Shown one piece after another: positions 32,526-41,193 of a stretch of 49,622 bases of DNA. Numbering within the stretch: position 1 is the stretch's first letter; each line of letters opens with the position of its first letter. Position numbers and translations under genes: made by a program. Source of the stretch: an uncultured bacterium (GTDB lineage Bacteria > Cyanobacteriota > Vampirovibrionia > Gastranaerophilales > Gastranaerophilaceae); the NCBI GenBank assembly GCA_949300515.1, contig CASGEP010000020.1, positions 1 to 49,622 of the forward strand, in the 5' to 3' direction. The notes below the pieces were generated by a model. It worked only from the letters and a program-made list of their open reading frames with translations. It was not told where the DNA came from and did no database searches.

Positions 32526-34200
32526 TGAAAAAACAAACCCGATATTTCAATACTATAGCGAAATCCAATCCGGCAAAATAATTGTTTCGACAAAAGTTAA
32601 ATTATTTTACAAACATTTAACCGAAGACCTGCTTGATGAAAATTCAAAATACTACTACTGCGAAAAGAAGGCAAACCGTGCACTGACATTTATTCAAAAA
32701 TACTGCAAACACATAAAAGGCAAATTTGCACGAAAGCCCTTTTTATTGGAACTATGGCAAAAGGCGCTTGTATGCGCTCTTTTTGGCGTATTAAACAAAG
32801 AAACAAATCTAAGGCGTTTTGTAAAAGTCTTTTTACTTGTCGCAAGGAAAAACGGCAAATCGATGCTTGCCTCGGCTATAGCGCTCTATTGCCTTGTTGC
32901 CGATAACGAACCCGGCGCAGAATGCTACGCCGTTGCGACAAAACGCGACCAGGCAAAAATAATCTGGAGCTGCGCGGTGGATATGGTTAAAAAATCCCCT
33001 GCTCTGAATAAAAGACTCAAATGTCTTGTTTCAAGCGTAAAATACGAAAAAACAAGCAGCTTCTTTGTACCGCTTGGAGCCGACTCCAACAAGCAGGACG
33101 GCTTAAACCCTCACATCGCAACAATTGACGAAATTCACGCTTTCAAAGATAAAAATTTGTACGATGTTGTAATAGACGGTATGGGCGCACGCGAACAGCC
33201 TATAATTTTCATAACAACAACCTGCGGGACAATTCGGGAAGGCATTTTTGACATCGAATACGACGAAGCGACAAGCGTAATCGACGGTTACCGTGACCCC
33301 GACAAATACCAGGACCCGACGTATTTGCCCCTTTTATATGAACTTGACTCAAAAAACGAATGGACAAACGAAAAATTCTGGCAAAAAGCAAATCCAAATC
33401 TTGGTGTTTCAAAATCCCTCGAATACCTAAGAAGTAAATACAAAAGGGCGCAAAATGATGCAAGAAACCGCAAAAACTTCCTTACTAAAGATTTAAACGT
33501 AAGGGAAAACAACGGCGAAGCCTGGCTGAGTTTTGACGAAGTCGTTAACAGTGCAAAATTTGATATCTCATTGCTTAAGCCTGACTATGCAATAGGCGGC
33601 GTTGACCTTTCGCGCACAACCGACCTTACAAGCGCCTGCATAATTTTCAGACTTAAAGACGACCCCATACTGTATGCGCAGCATATGTACTGGCTTCCTG
33701 AGGATGTATTTGAAAAAAGAATACAGGAGGACAAAATACACTATGACGTTTGGCACAAACAAGGCTTTTTAAGACTCTGCCCCGGCAACACCATAAGGGT
33801 GGAAGACGTAAAAGACTGGTTTTGCGAAATGTACGAGCAGTACGACATTTATTTACCCTATTGCGGTTATGACAGTTGGAGCAGCAGGCACTTTGTAGAC
33901 ATTATGAAAATAAGCTTTGGTGAACAGTGTATGGAGCCTGTCATACAAGGCAAAAAAACGCTCTCACTCCCCATGCAGCAGATGGGAGCAGACTTAAAAG
34001 CAAAGCTTATAAATTACAACGACAACCCCATAACCCGTTGGTGCTTATCAAATACAAGCGTTGATATAGATAAAAACGGCAATATTCAGCCCGCAAAAAC
34101 ATCGAATTCAAAGCTCAGAATAGACGGCACGGCGGCGCTTCTTGATGCATATACGATTTATTTAAAAAGACAAGAAGAATACATGGCACTTATCACATGA
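32512..34200 (+). CDS. Terminase large subunit
   Basis: 562 residues. The ATPase has Walker A VARKNGKSM (about 110-118) and Walker B with catalytic Glu in IATIDEIHAF (about 201-211), then coupling motif IIFITTTCG. The nuclease half begins at GGVDLSRTTDLTSA (about 365) with the metal-binding Asp, and later GYDSWSSRHFVD. This is the Terminase_1/HK97 group. It pumps DNA into the prohead. Small-subunit overlap and the portal overlap (ATGA) show a tight packaging operon. Confidence 0.95.
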   Translation: MTPIDEKTNPIFQYYSEIQSGKIIVSTKVKLFYKHLTEDLLDENSKYYYCEKKANRALTFIQKYCKHIKGKFARKPFLLELWQKALVCALFGVLNKETNLRRFVKVFLLVARKNGKSMLASAIALYCLVADNEPGAECYAVATKRDQAKIIWSCAVDMVKKSPALNKRLKCLVSSVKYEKTSSFFVPLGADSNKQDGLNPHIATIDEIHAFKDKNLYDVVIDGMGAREQPIIFITTTCGTIREGIFDIEYDEATSVIDGYRDPDKYQDPTYLPLLYELDSKNEWTNEKFWQKANPNLGVSKSLEYLRSKYKRAQNDARNRKNFLTKDLNVRENNGEAWLSFDEVVNSAKFDISLLKPDYAIGGVDLSRTTDLTSACIIFRLKDDPILYAQHMYWLPEDVFEKRIQEDKIHYDVWHKQGFLRLCPGNTIRVEDVKDWFCEMYEQYDIYLPYCGYDSWSSRHFVDIMKISFGEQCMEPVIQGKKTLSLPMQQMGADLKAKLINYNDNPITRWCLSNTSVDIDKNGNIQPAKTSNSKLRIDGTAALLDAYTIYLKRQEEYMALIT

Positions 34201-35384
34201 TTAATTTATTTAAAAACATAAAAAATAAGATATCGCCTAAAAAAAGCGTGTACGGCGTAAAGTTAATGCAACAGAATACATACGCTAACACTTTCAGCTA
34301 CGACGGGCAAATTTATCGCTCCGATATCGTGCGCGCCTGCATAAGACCGTTTGCAAATGCCATAAGTAAACTCTATGCAAAACATATAAGATTAAGTGCA
34401 AACAACATCTTAGTATACCCCGAACCCTATATAAAAGCACTGCTTGAACAGCCTAACCCCTATATGCACGGGCAAATGCTTTTGTATAAGCTTGCAATAC
34501 AAACAAAACTCAACTCAAACGCTTTTGCGCTTATATACAGAGATGAAAACGGCTGCCCTTCGCAAATCTACCCTATCCCCGCCGTAGCTGCCGATGCGCG
34601 ATACGATGATTACGGCTATTTATGGATTGAATTTCTTGTCAAAAACGGAAATAAATTTACTTTCCCATACCGCGATTTAATACATTTGAGGCAAGACTAC
34701 AACGAAAATGATATTTTTGGCGAATCGCCCTCAAGAACGCTTGTTGATCTTATGGATATTGTCGCAACAACTGATTCGGGTATTAAAGGCGCCATTATAA
34801 ATGGCGGCACGCTTCGATGGCTGCTCAAATTTAATCAGGTTGTAAAACCCGAAAAACTCAAAGAAGAAGCGCTCAGATTTATGAAAAATTATTTGAGCAT
34901 AACAGATACCGCGGAAGACAATAATATTGTGGGTGCCATTGACAACAGGGCAGTGCTCGAGCAGCTCAAAACAGACGATTATGTGCCAAACGCCACTCAA
35001 ATGGATAAAACCATAAATCGTATTTACAATTTTTTTGGCACAAACGAGAAAATTATACAGGCAAAATACACGGAAGACGAATGGAATGCATATTCTAAAA
35101 GCGAGATTGAACCGTTTGCGCTTCAACTGCAAAACGAGTTCACATCTAAATTATTTACACCCCGCGAGCGCGCCTGTGGCAATAAAATCGTTTTTGAAGA
35201 GGCGTCTTTGCAGTGTGCGAGCATATCAACAAAATTAAATTTGCGCGAAATGGTAGACAGGGGCGCAATGACACCGAACGAGTGGCGCGCTGCGTTTAAC
35301 CTGCCGCCAATTGACGGCGGTGACAAACCGCTAAGACGGAAAGATACGGGATTCGCCCAAGAAGACAGCGGAGGTAATAATTGA
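34197..35384 (+). CDS. Portal protein (HK97 family)
   Basis: 395 residues. IVRACIRPFANAISKLYAKHI, the LLEQPNPYMHGQMLLYKLAIQTKLNSNAFALIYRDE segment, FPYRDLIHLRQDYNENDIFGESP and the C-terminal REMVDRGAMTPNEWRAAFNLPPIDGGDKP are standard for the Siphophage/HK97 portal family. Twelve copies form the DNA entry ring. It overlaps terL and the protease gene. Confidence 0.95.
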   Translation: MINLFKNIKNKISPKKSVYGVKLMQQNTYANTFSYDGQIYRSDIVRACIRPFANAISKLYAKHIRLSANNILVYPEPYIKALLEQPNPYMHGQMLLYKLAIQTKLNSNAFALIYRDENGCPSQIYPIPAVAADARYDDYGYLWIEFLVKNGNKFTFPYRDLIHLRQDYNENDIFGESPSRTLVDLMDIVATTDSGIKGAIINGGTLRWLLKFNQVVKPEKLKEEALRFMKNYLSITDTAEDNNIVGAIDNRAVLEQLKTDDYVPNATQMDKTINRIYNFFGTNEKIIQAKYTEDEWNAYSKSEIEPFALQLQNEFTSKLFTPRERACGNKIVFEEASLQCASISTKLNLREMVDRGAMTPNEWRAAFNLPPIDGGDKPLRRKDTGFAQEDSGGNN

Positions 35385-36139
35385 TGAATACAATTGAAGA
35401 CAATTTAGACCAATTTTTGCAGGTGCACAATGTCACAAAAAACAGTGCAGACCTTTATTTTTACGGTTATATCGTTTCCTCTTGGTGGGGTGCACTTGAT
35501 GAGTGCGACCAGTACCCTGCGAGTGTTAAAAATTTCTTAAACTCGGTTAAGGGAAAAAATTTAAACATATATATAAACTCGGGCGGCGGCAATGTTTTTG
35601 CAGGCATGGCGATATATAACATGCTTAAACGTCACGAGGGCTACAAAGTCGCATACAATGACGGCGTTATGGCTTCAATATCAAGCGTAATCCCGCTTGC
35701 GGCGGATAAAGTTATAATGCCCGAAAATTCGCTTTACATGGTACACAAACCAATGCTCAATATTTCGGGCAACGCAGATACAATGCGAACCGCCGCAGAT
35801 ATTCTGGATAAAACTCAGGAATGCATTTTGCAGACATATATGCAATACGCAAAGCCCGGTATAACAAAAGAGGCAATCAACGATTTAATGAACGCTGAAA
35901 GCTGGTTGAGTGCACAAGACACTCAACAATATTTCAATTTTGAGATATCCGCGGCAAATAAAGTAGTCGCAAGTGCACAATACAGCGGATTTAGCAAGAA
36001 TATTGAAAACTCTTTTGTAGATAACGCCCTGAATATAAGAAAAACGGAATTAATTGAAGCACAAAATATAAAAAATAAAAAGATATTGCAGACAAAATTA
36101 AATTTTATAAGGATGAAAGGAGTAAATAAATGTCTTTAG
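35384..36139 (+). CDS. ClpP-like head maturation protease
   Basis: 251 residues from the ATG at 35384 (GGAGG ten bases upstream; a TTG one codon earlier is in frame). It is a ClpP/S14-type prohead protease: NIYINSGGGNVFAGMAIYNML, the nucleophile in DGVMASISSV (Ser98), the His in NSLYMVHKP (His121) and DLMNAESWLSAQDTQQYF. It would cut the N-terminal delta domain of the capsid protein. The usual Ala-Ala-Ser-Ala-Ala stretch is MASISS here. It overlaps the capsid gene start by ten bases. Confidence 0.92.
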   Translation: MNTIEDNLDQFLQVHNVTKNSADLYFYGYIVSSWWGALDECDQYPASVKNFLNSVKGKNLNIYINSGGGNVFAGMAIYNMLKRHEGYKVAYNDGVMASISSVIPLAADKVIMPENSLYMVHKPMLNISGNADTMRTAADILDKTQECILQTYMQYAKPGITKEAINDLMNAESWLSAQDTQQYFNFEISAANKVVASAQYSGFSKNIENSFVDNALNIRKTELIEAQNIKNKKILQTKLNFIRMKGVNKCL

Positions 36140-37380
36140 CTGAAAACTACAAAGCACAAAGAGGGGAGCTTGAAACACGCGCGCAGGCTCTTATTGACGA
36201 AAACAAGGCGGATGAAGCACAAAACGTACTCGACGAAATTAAAAAGCTTGATGAGGAGTTTGAAAACGCGGCAAAAATACAGGCAAACCTAAATTCAATC
36301 AAAGACAAGCCGGCTGTTAATTTCCAAAATGCTCAAAAGCCTTCGCAAAATGCTCCCGTAATTGATAATTTTACTCATAGTGATGTCAAAGACGAGGTAA
36401 AATTGTACGAAACGGCTTTTGCAAAGAACCTTATGGGGCAACCCCTAAACAATTTAGAAAATGAAATTTTTGACAAAGTTAATCTTGATTTTAAAAATGC
36501 TGCCCAAACAACAGAACAGCATGGAGTGTTGGTGCCTAAAACGGTACAAGAAAAAATATTCAGAAAAATAAGTGAGCTGCACCCTGTTCTTGCTGATGTA
36601 ACAGGTTTTGGCGTTAAAGGCGACTTAACTTTTCTTGTTGATGAAGCAACAACCGACGCGGCAAATAAAGACCTCTGGACAAACGAAGCAACCGAAACAC
36701 CCGACAGTAAAGACGCTAATTTTAAAGAAATCACTTTAAGCGGCTGTGAATTGGTCAAAGGCACCACTCTGAGTTGGAAATTGAAGAAAATGTCAATAGA
36801 CGACTTTTTAAATTACGTTATTGAAAAATTGTCGGAAAAAATGGGCAATGCACTTGCCTACGCATTTTTTAACGGCAAAGGAAAACCTGGCGACTCGGAT
36901 AACTTTAAGGCGCAGCCCTTAGGCGTTATAACCGCCCTTAGCAAAGAAACTTCAACGCCCCGTATAGTTACATATACAGATACCGACGACCTTGAAGTAA
37001 AAGTAAGAAATACAATTGCAAAAGTAAAAAGCGGCTACGGCAAACTCGCCTGCATTTACGCAAACAATGATTTTGTCTGGAATACGCTTGCAAACATTAA
37101 AGACAAGAACGGCAGGGCGTATTTTGTAACCGATTACAACTCAGGCGGTGTCGGCAGGATTTTTGGGCTTGTGGTCAAAGAAGAGGATGCGGTACCAAAC
37201 GATAATATGGTAATAGGCGCATTTAAAAAATGCTATACGTACAATACAAATGAACCCATGTCGATTACTTCGCAAGATGAAACAAGAAAGCGCCAGACAT
37301 TCTACAGCGCATATTCAATCATTGACGGTGCACCCCTTGACCTTGACGGCTTTGCACTCTTAAAAAAAGCACAGTCGTAA
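36130..37380 (+). CDS. Major capsid protein (HK97 fold)
   Basis: 416 residues. The N-terminal 60-100 residues are an acidic coiled-coil delta/scaffold domain (LAENYKAQRGELETRAQALIDENKADEAQNVLDEIKKLDEE), expected to be removed by the protease. The mature part has AAQTTEQHGVLVPKTVQEKI, the E-loop/P-domain text (DLWTNEATETPDSKDANFKEI), and LAYAFFNGKGKP, all typical of HK97 capsids. AGGAG lies eight bases before the ATG. The last codons before the stop (TTA AAA AAA GCA) form a slippery run followed by a strong stem, and the -1 frame stays open for 98 more codons (separate entries). Confidence 0.94.
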   Translation: MSLAENYKAQRGELETRAQALIDENKADEAQNVLDEIKKLDEEFENAAKIQANLNSIKDKPAVNFQNAQKPSQNAPVIDNFTHSDVKDEVKLYETAFAKNLMGQPLNNLENEIFDKVNLDFKNAAQTTEQHGVLVPKTVQEKIFRKISELHPVLADVTGFGVKGDLTFLVDEATTDAANKDLWTNEATETPDSKDANFKEITLSGCELVKGTTLSWKLKKMSIDDFLNYVIEKLSEKMGNALAYAFFNGKGKPGDSDNFKAQPLGVITALSKETSTPRIVTYTDTDDLEVKVRNTIAKVKSGYGKLACIYANNDFVWNTLANIKDKNGRAYFVTDYNSGGVGRIFGLVVKEEDAVPNDNMVIGAFKKCYTYNTNEPMSITSQDETRKRQTFYSAYSIIDGAPLDLDGFALLKKAQS

Positions 37381-37435
37381 GCTCAGGGGATAACAGCGGC
37401 GAAGAGGATACAGCCCCCGCACTGGAGCTTACGGC
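37362..37435 (+). promoter_or_regulatory. Probable -1 ribosomal frameshift signal at the end of the capsid gene
   Basis: The heptamer A AAA AAA (37362-37368), in the zero frame of the capsid gene, is followed after five bases by the stem GTCGTAAGCTC (37374-37384) with GAGCTTACGGC (37425-37435): 11 pairs with one G-T. GGGG and CCCC inside the loop can extend it. The capsid stop codon lies within the 5' arm. No T-run follows, so it is not a terminator. Confidence 0.75.
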
Positions 37436-37664
37436 GTTAAAAACAATGTGCGGTAAATTCAGCATCGAAACAACAGACGATGATACGGTAGAAACAATAA
37501 AAACAAAAGTGGCGGCGCAAACTTTTGAGCAAACAGCACTTGAAGAAAGCACGGTATTAAAAGAGGACCTGCAGCAAATTGCTCTGTGCTTTGACTGCCA
37601 GATAACGCAATCAAACACTAAAGCCGAGCTTGTGGAAATGATAATCGATGCACAAACTGTGTAA
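37368..37664 (+). CDS. -1 frame C-terminal extension of the major capsid protein
   Basis: In the -1 frame the reading is open from 37347 to the stop at 37662-37664, entering from the capsid frame at AGC 37368. It adds 98 residues: a Gly/Ser/Glu linker (STVVSSGDNSGEEDTAPALE) and a small helical domain ending NTKAELVEMIIDAQTV, similar to HeH/SAP-like domains found at phage structural proteins. An ATG inside (37446) could start a separate 72-residue protein, but it has no ribosome-binding site and the only GGAG upstream is 18 bases away and buried in the stem. Expected product: a 511-residue minor capsid form. Confidence 0.6.
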   Translation, partial: STVVSSGDNSGEEDTAPALELTALKTMCGKFSIETTDDDTVETIKTKVAAQTFEQTALEESTVLKEDLQQIALCFDCQITQSNTKAELVEMIIDAQTV

Positions 37665-37672
37665 GGTAAAAA

Positions 37673-37960
37673 ATGCTTGATGACATAAAACAATACCTCC
37701 GTGTTACACACAACCTCGATGATGAAATGCTTAACGGATTAATTTTAATCGCAAAGCAGCTTATTGTCGAAAAAACGGGCATAGAATACAAGGAAGGGGA
37801 CGGCGCATATTTAATGCTAATTCGCTTCCTTGTCGCCCATTTTTATGAAAACAGAGAGGCAGTGGGTGAAAAGGCAATGTCTGAAATGCCCTACACCATT
37901 CAGCACTTAATGGTGCATATCGCACTGAGGGGGGACTATGACCAACAGGGGCAAGTATAA
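37673..37960 (+). CDS. Head-tail connector (gp6-like)
   Basis: 95 residues. MLDDIKQYLRVTHNLDDEMLNGLILIAKQLIVEKTGIEY followed by LMLIRFLVAHFYENREAV is the gp6/DNA-packaging connector family of HK97-type phages, an all-helical ring under the portal. The end (PYTIQHLMVHI) is typical. It overlaps the next gene by 23 bases. Confidence 0.88.
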   Translation: MLDDIKQYLRVTHNLDDEMLNGLILIAKQLIVEKTGIEYKEGDGAYLMLIRFLVAHFYENREAVGEKAMSEMPYTIQHLMVHIALRGDYDQQGQV

Positions 37961-38297
37961 ATATCCCGTCGATATAATCGATACTCAGGGCGAAACGGGC
38001 AAAAAAAATAAACTCAGTGAAAACGTTCTGGGCGAAATCGTTGTTGCAAAAAACGTTTTTGCAAACATCGAAACCCGTGCGGGCTCACTGCTTGCGGGCA
38101 GGGCGGCGGATACCGTTATGTCAAAAGTTACTCACAAAATAACATACCCTTATCAAAATTACCCCGTGCGCCTCATACCGTCAAAACATAAAATAAGATA
38201 CAAAAACGTCGATTTCAGTGTTGAGTATTTTTTAAATGAAGCTCTGAGGGATGTTGAAGCACAGGTTTTTGTATCCGAAGATACGAAAGGACTCTAA
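37938..38297 (+). CDS. Head closure/head-tail adaptor protein
   Basis: 119 residues, mainly beta: YPVDIIDTQGETGKKNKLSE, LGEIVVAKNVFANIETRAGS, then SKVTHKITYPYQNYPVRLIPSKHKIRYKNVDFSVEYFLN. This is the SPP1 gp16/head closure (phage head-tail adaptor) layout, with the conserved T-H-K-I-x-(Y/I) strand. It sits between the gp6-like connector and the gp10-like protein, the normal order. Confidence 0.85.
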   Translation: MTNRGKYKYPVDIIDTQGETGKKNKLSENVLGEIVVAKNVFANIETRAGSLLAGRAADTVMSKVTHKITYPYQNYPVRLIPSKHKIRYKNVDFSVEYFLNEALRDVEAQVFVSEDTKGL

Positions 38298-38298
38298 A

Positions 38299-38748
38299 AT
38301 GTGCGCTAATTTAGCTTCCGACGGTTTTTTCTACGACGAACTGTCCGACTACAGGAAACAATTATTACATGAAGCTGCAGACTTGTTTCCGGATGAAACG
38401 GAGAATTTTTTAAAAGATTGTGCAAAAGAAGCAAGCAAGATACAAAAGAGAATTGCGCGAAGCGATGTCGGTACATCAAAAGGCAAAAAGAAAAAATGGA
38501 CGGCTGCAAAATCTTACCACAAAAGGTTTAAAGTCGGCAAAATATACCTTTACGAAGGTGCCAGGGCAATTAGAGCCTACAATTCGGCGCGGCACGCCCA
38601 TTTAATAGAGGACGGGCATTTTGCCAAAAACGGCAAATTTGTGCCCGGACGTCACGTTATGAAGTCCGCAGTGAATGAATTTCGCCCGAAATTTCACAGC
38701 GAAGTTGAAAAATTTTTATTTAATTTCTTTTCTGATATAGGCAAATAA
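38299..38748 (+). CDS. HK97 gp10-like tail completion protein
   Basis: 149 residues from the ATG at 38299 with AGGA seven bases upstream; the upstream open frame belongs to the overlapping adaptor gene. A helical start (LSDYRKQLLHEAADLFPDETENFLKDCAKEASKI) is followed by a basic segment and the family hallmark HAHLIEDGHFAKNGKFVPGRHVMKSAVNEF. It helps join tail to head. It overlaps the next start by one base. Confidence 0.88.
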   Translation: MCANLASDGFFYDELSDYRKQLLHEAADLFPDETENFLKDCAKEASKIQKRIARSDVGTSKGKKKKWTAAKSYHKRFKVGKIYLYEGARAIRAYNSARHAHLIEDGHFAKNGKFVPGRHVMKSAVNEFRPKFHSEVEKFLFNFFSDIGK

Positions 38749-39239
38749 TGTTATATCTTACGGATTTTTACAGAGCTATAAAAAAAGTACTGGAAAGCAA
38801 TTTTAAAAACATCCCGGTACAGATAAAAGATAAGAAAAACCCGCGCCCGCCCTGCTTTTATATTCAGGTTTTGACCCCTTCAAGCACCCAAAGCGCCGCC
38901 GAGTACAAAGAGCAGATTTTTACTTTTGTCATAACTTATTTTTCAAAAGACGAAACGCTTATAGATTTACTTGAAATTCAATCAAAACTTGAGGAATTTT
39001 TTGAAAATCCGCTTTCAGTGGGCAAATTTGAGCAGGAGGACTTATTTTTTGTTGAGGTAAACGAATTAGATTTTGCGCTCAATGAGGATGATTACATTCT
39101 TGAGTGCACGCTTACATACAACATAATTCAACACCTTGAAAAAGACCAACACGACAGATATGAATATCCGGACGACTACAAAGGTATTCCTCAGGATTCA
39201 AAAGAGTATATCGAAGAATTAAAACAAAATTATAAATAA
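38748..39239 (+). CDS. Tail terminator protein (DUF6838-like)
   Basis: 163 residues. YRAIKKVLESNFKNIPVQIKDKKNPRPPCFYIQVLTPSSTQ, a strand-rich EQIFTFVITYFSKDETLIDLLEIQSKLEEFF centre and ECTLTYNI are typical of the tail terminator family of PBSX-like elements, which caps the tube and sheath. Position between the gp10-like protein and the sheath agrees. A charged C-terminal tail of about 35 residues extends beyond the core. Confidence 0.8.
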   Translation: MLYLTDFYRAIKKVLESNFKNIPVQIKDKKNPRPPCFYIQVLTPSSTQSAAEYKEQIFTFVITYFSKDETLIDLLEIQSKLEEFFENPLSVGKFEQEDLFFVEVNELDFALNEDDYILECTLTYNIIQHLEKDQHDRYEYPDDYKGIPQDSKEYIEELKQNYK

Positions 39240-39251
39240 GGAGTAAAAAAA

Positions 39252-40337
39252 ATGACAGCGACAACACTTGAAGATTTAAAAGCACCGTTGAGAGTCATAT
39301 TTGAACAGCGCGTTGCAGACTTAATCGAAGTTGGCAACAAGGGCAGAGTTTTGTTTTGCAAAAAAAATGAAAATCTGAGCGAAAGCGAAGGCTACAGACT
39401 CAGCGAATTTGACAGCGCAATTTTTGAACTTAGCGAGGAAGTGTACGGCGATGACTGCAAAGACCTTGAAACGCAAATAAAACAAGTATTTAGGGGAAAT
39501 CCCTTAAGCGTTGTACTGCTTGAATACAAAACGACTTTTGCAAGTGTTGTTAAAGTCGTAAAAGAGCAGCTGCAATGGGATTGGGCGTTTAATACGGATT
39601 CCGCCGCACAGAGTGATATGGCGGCACTTGGCAAAGAAGTCAAAAAATTTGTTTTAACCTATAACCAAAAGGCTGATTCAATTTATGTATGTTCGATTTC
39701 AAACCCGTCTGCCAAACTCTCGGGCGGAGTTCAAATCGCAAACTCAAGCACGATTGAGGCAGAAGACCTTTTGCCTATAGTTGCAGGTGTTTGTGCAGGC
39801 TGCCCCTATAATATGTCAATAACCTATAAAATATTTGACGAGCTTGAAAGTGTTGAAATGCCCGAAACGATAAGCGAAGGTCAAATAATCCTTGAAAATA
39901 CGCAGGAAGGGGTAAGGGTCGCAACTCCCGTTACTACCCTTACAACAACAAATACTCAATATAGCGAGGATATGAAATCTATCACAATAGTTGAGGGAAT
40001 GATACGTTTTGAAAGCGACATTTTATTTGCTTTTAACAACGGTTACAAAGGCAGATACAAAAATAAATACGACAATCAGGCGCTTTTATTCTCGGCAATT
40101 GAAGGCTATATAAGAGAGCTTGAAGAACTTGACGTTTTAGATCCCGAATACAGCAACAATGCAAATGTCGACATCGAGGAGCAGCGCGAAATGTGGAAAG
40201 CAGCAGGAAAGGATGCCGACAAATGGGACGATTTAACGGTTAAAAAAACAACCTACAAAAATATTGTAAATGCCCTCTGTGACGTGAAATTTTTGAACGC
40301 AATGGAGGGTATGATTATGCGGGTAAAAATGTTTTAA
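39252..40337 (+). CDS. Contractile tail sheath protein
   Basis: 361 residues; AAGGAG precedes the ATG. The N-terminal handshake-type domain is present (LRVIFEQRVADLIEVGNKGRVLFCKKNENL), the centre has an LSGGVQIANSSTIEAEDLLPIVAGVCAGCPYNMSITY segment with the domain order of XkdK-type sheaths, and the C-terminal MIRFESDILFAFNNGYKGRYKNKYDNQALLFSAIEGYIRELEELDVLDPEYSNNANVDIEEQR closes the family match. A sheath makes this a myophage. The following gene is the tube protein, as expected. Confidence 0.88.
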   Translation: MTATTLEDLKAPLRVIFEQRVADLIEVGNKGRVLFCKKNENLSESEGYRLSEFDSAIFELSEEVYGDDCKDLETQIKQVFRGNPLSVVLLEYKTTFASVVKVVKEQLQWDWAFNTDSAAQSDMAALGKEVKKFVLTYNQKADSIYVCSISNPSAKLSGGVQIANSSTIEAEDLLPIVAGVCAGCPYNMSITYKIFDELESVEMPETISEGQIILENTQEGVRVATPVTTLTTTNTQYSEDMKSITIVEGMIRFESDILFAFNNGYKGRYKNKYDNQALLFSAIEGYIRELEELDVLDPEYSNNANVDIEEQREMWKAAGKDADKWDDLTVKKTTYKNIVNALCDVKFLNAMEGMIMRVKMF

Positions 40338-40370
40338 CGCTTGACAAAATTTTATTGAAGGAGATTAAAA

Positions 40371-40799
40371 ATGCAAGAAAAGGAAATATTTAACGGGACA
40401 AACGGCGCCTTGTGGATAACAACGGACGACGAGGAGATACAGGTAGGCGAAATTCAGTCTTTTGTTATGACACAAACTAACGAGTACGAGGAGTTTTCAA
40501 AAGCGGGAGAATACGGCAAATACCAAAAATTTCTCGGTTTTTCGCTTGCGGGCACCATATCAAAATACAAAATCAACAATAAAATGCTTAATATAATATA
40601 TCAATATTCTCTCGGCGAAAGCCCTGCAATCAGCATTATAGGAAAAGCTGAAAACCCAAACACGGGCAGCATGCAGCGTATTAAATTTTCAAATGTTACA
40701 CTTGACTCTCTTGATTTGATAAATTTTGAACAAAAAGTTGCAACAAAAGAGGAAATACCTATAAAAGCAGCTAAATATACATTTTTAGATAACGATTAG
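40371..40799 (+). CDS. Tail tube protein (XkdM-like)
   Basis: 142 residues. FNGTNGALWITTDDEEIQVGEIQSF begins a beta barrel, followed by GTISKYKINNKMLNIIYQYSLGESPAISIIGKAENPNTGSMQRIKFSNVTLDSLDL: the XkdM/phage tail tube family of PBSX-type contractile tails. AAGGAG precedes the ATG. It lies between sheath and tail chaperone. Confidence 0.9.
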   Translation: MQEKEIFNGTNGALWITTDDEEIQVGEIQSFVMTQTNEYEEFSKAGEYGKYQKFLGFSLAGTISKYKINNKMLNIIYQYSLGESPAISIIGKAENPNTGSMQRIKFSNVTLDSLDLINFEQKVATKEEIPIKAAKYTFLDND

Positions 40800-40812
40800 T
40801 CAAGAGGCAAAT

Positions 40813-41193
40813 ATGACAGAGAAAAAAGAAAAACTTACGGTTGAAAAAATTCTGCAGCAGAAAAAAATATTTGATAAAAAGTTAAACACCCCTTATTTTT
40901 GTCAAATTCTTGATTGCGAAATTGATATAGAGGAGCATTCCATAAGCAAAGTAAGCGCAATAATTAACAAAGAATACGACGACCCCATGCGCGCTGATTT
41001 AGAGTTGATTTACGCTTTTTGCTCCATTTTTCGCTCAAAAAAACTGCAGGAAGAACTCGGTGTTGAAGACCCGATTGACACGGTCGAGCTGTCACTCGGG
41101 CACAATATAACGGAAATAAACGCTCTTGTGAAGCATATTCTTGCCCGCTACGGACTCGGGGAGGATAAAATACAGAAAATAAAAAAGCAATAG
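40813..41193 (+). CDS. Tail assembly chaperone (XkdN-like, G-type product)
   Basis: 126 residues. LTVEKILQQKKIFDKKLNTPYFCQILDCEIDIEEHSISKVSAIIN and ALVKHILARYGL are typical of XkdN-type chaperones that hold the tape measure during tail assembly. The gene ends AAA AAG CAA TAG, a consensus -1 slippery site, and the other frame continues with chaperone-type sequence (separate entries). Confidence 0.82.
   Translation: MTEKKEKLTVEKILQQKKIFDKKLNTPYFCQILDCEIDIEEHSISKVSAIINKEYDDPMRADLELIYAFCSIFRSKKLQEELGVEDPIDTVELSLGHNITEINALVKHILARYGLGEDKIQKIKKQ
41158..41187 (+). promoter_or_regulatory. Probable -1 frameshift site of the tail chaperone
   Basis: A AAA AAG (41181-41187) sits in the chaperone frame two codons before its stop; this is the most efficient -1 heptamer in bacteria. 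GGGGAGG (41158-41164), about 16 bases upstream, could act as an internal Shine-Dalgarno stimulator. No strong downstream stem is evident. Confidence 0.75.

Noticed and set aside
37374-37435. The stem after the capsid gene as an intrinsic terminator
   Set aside because: No T-run follows, the stem contains the capsid stop codon, and the head-tail genes downstream need transcription from the same operon.
37446-37664. An independent 72-residue gene after the capsid gene
   Set aside because: The ATG has no ribosome-binding site, the frame is open far upstream of it with normal protein composition, and it is reached exactly by a -1 shift at an A7 run. It is kept as an alternative inside the extension entry.
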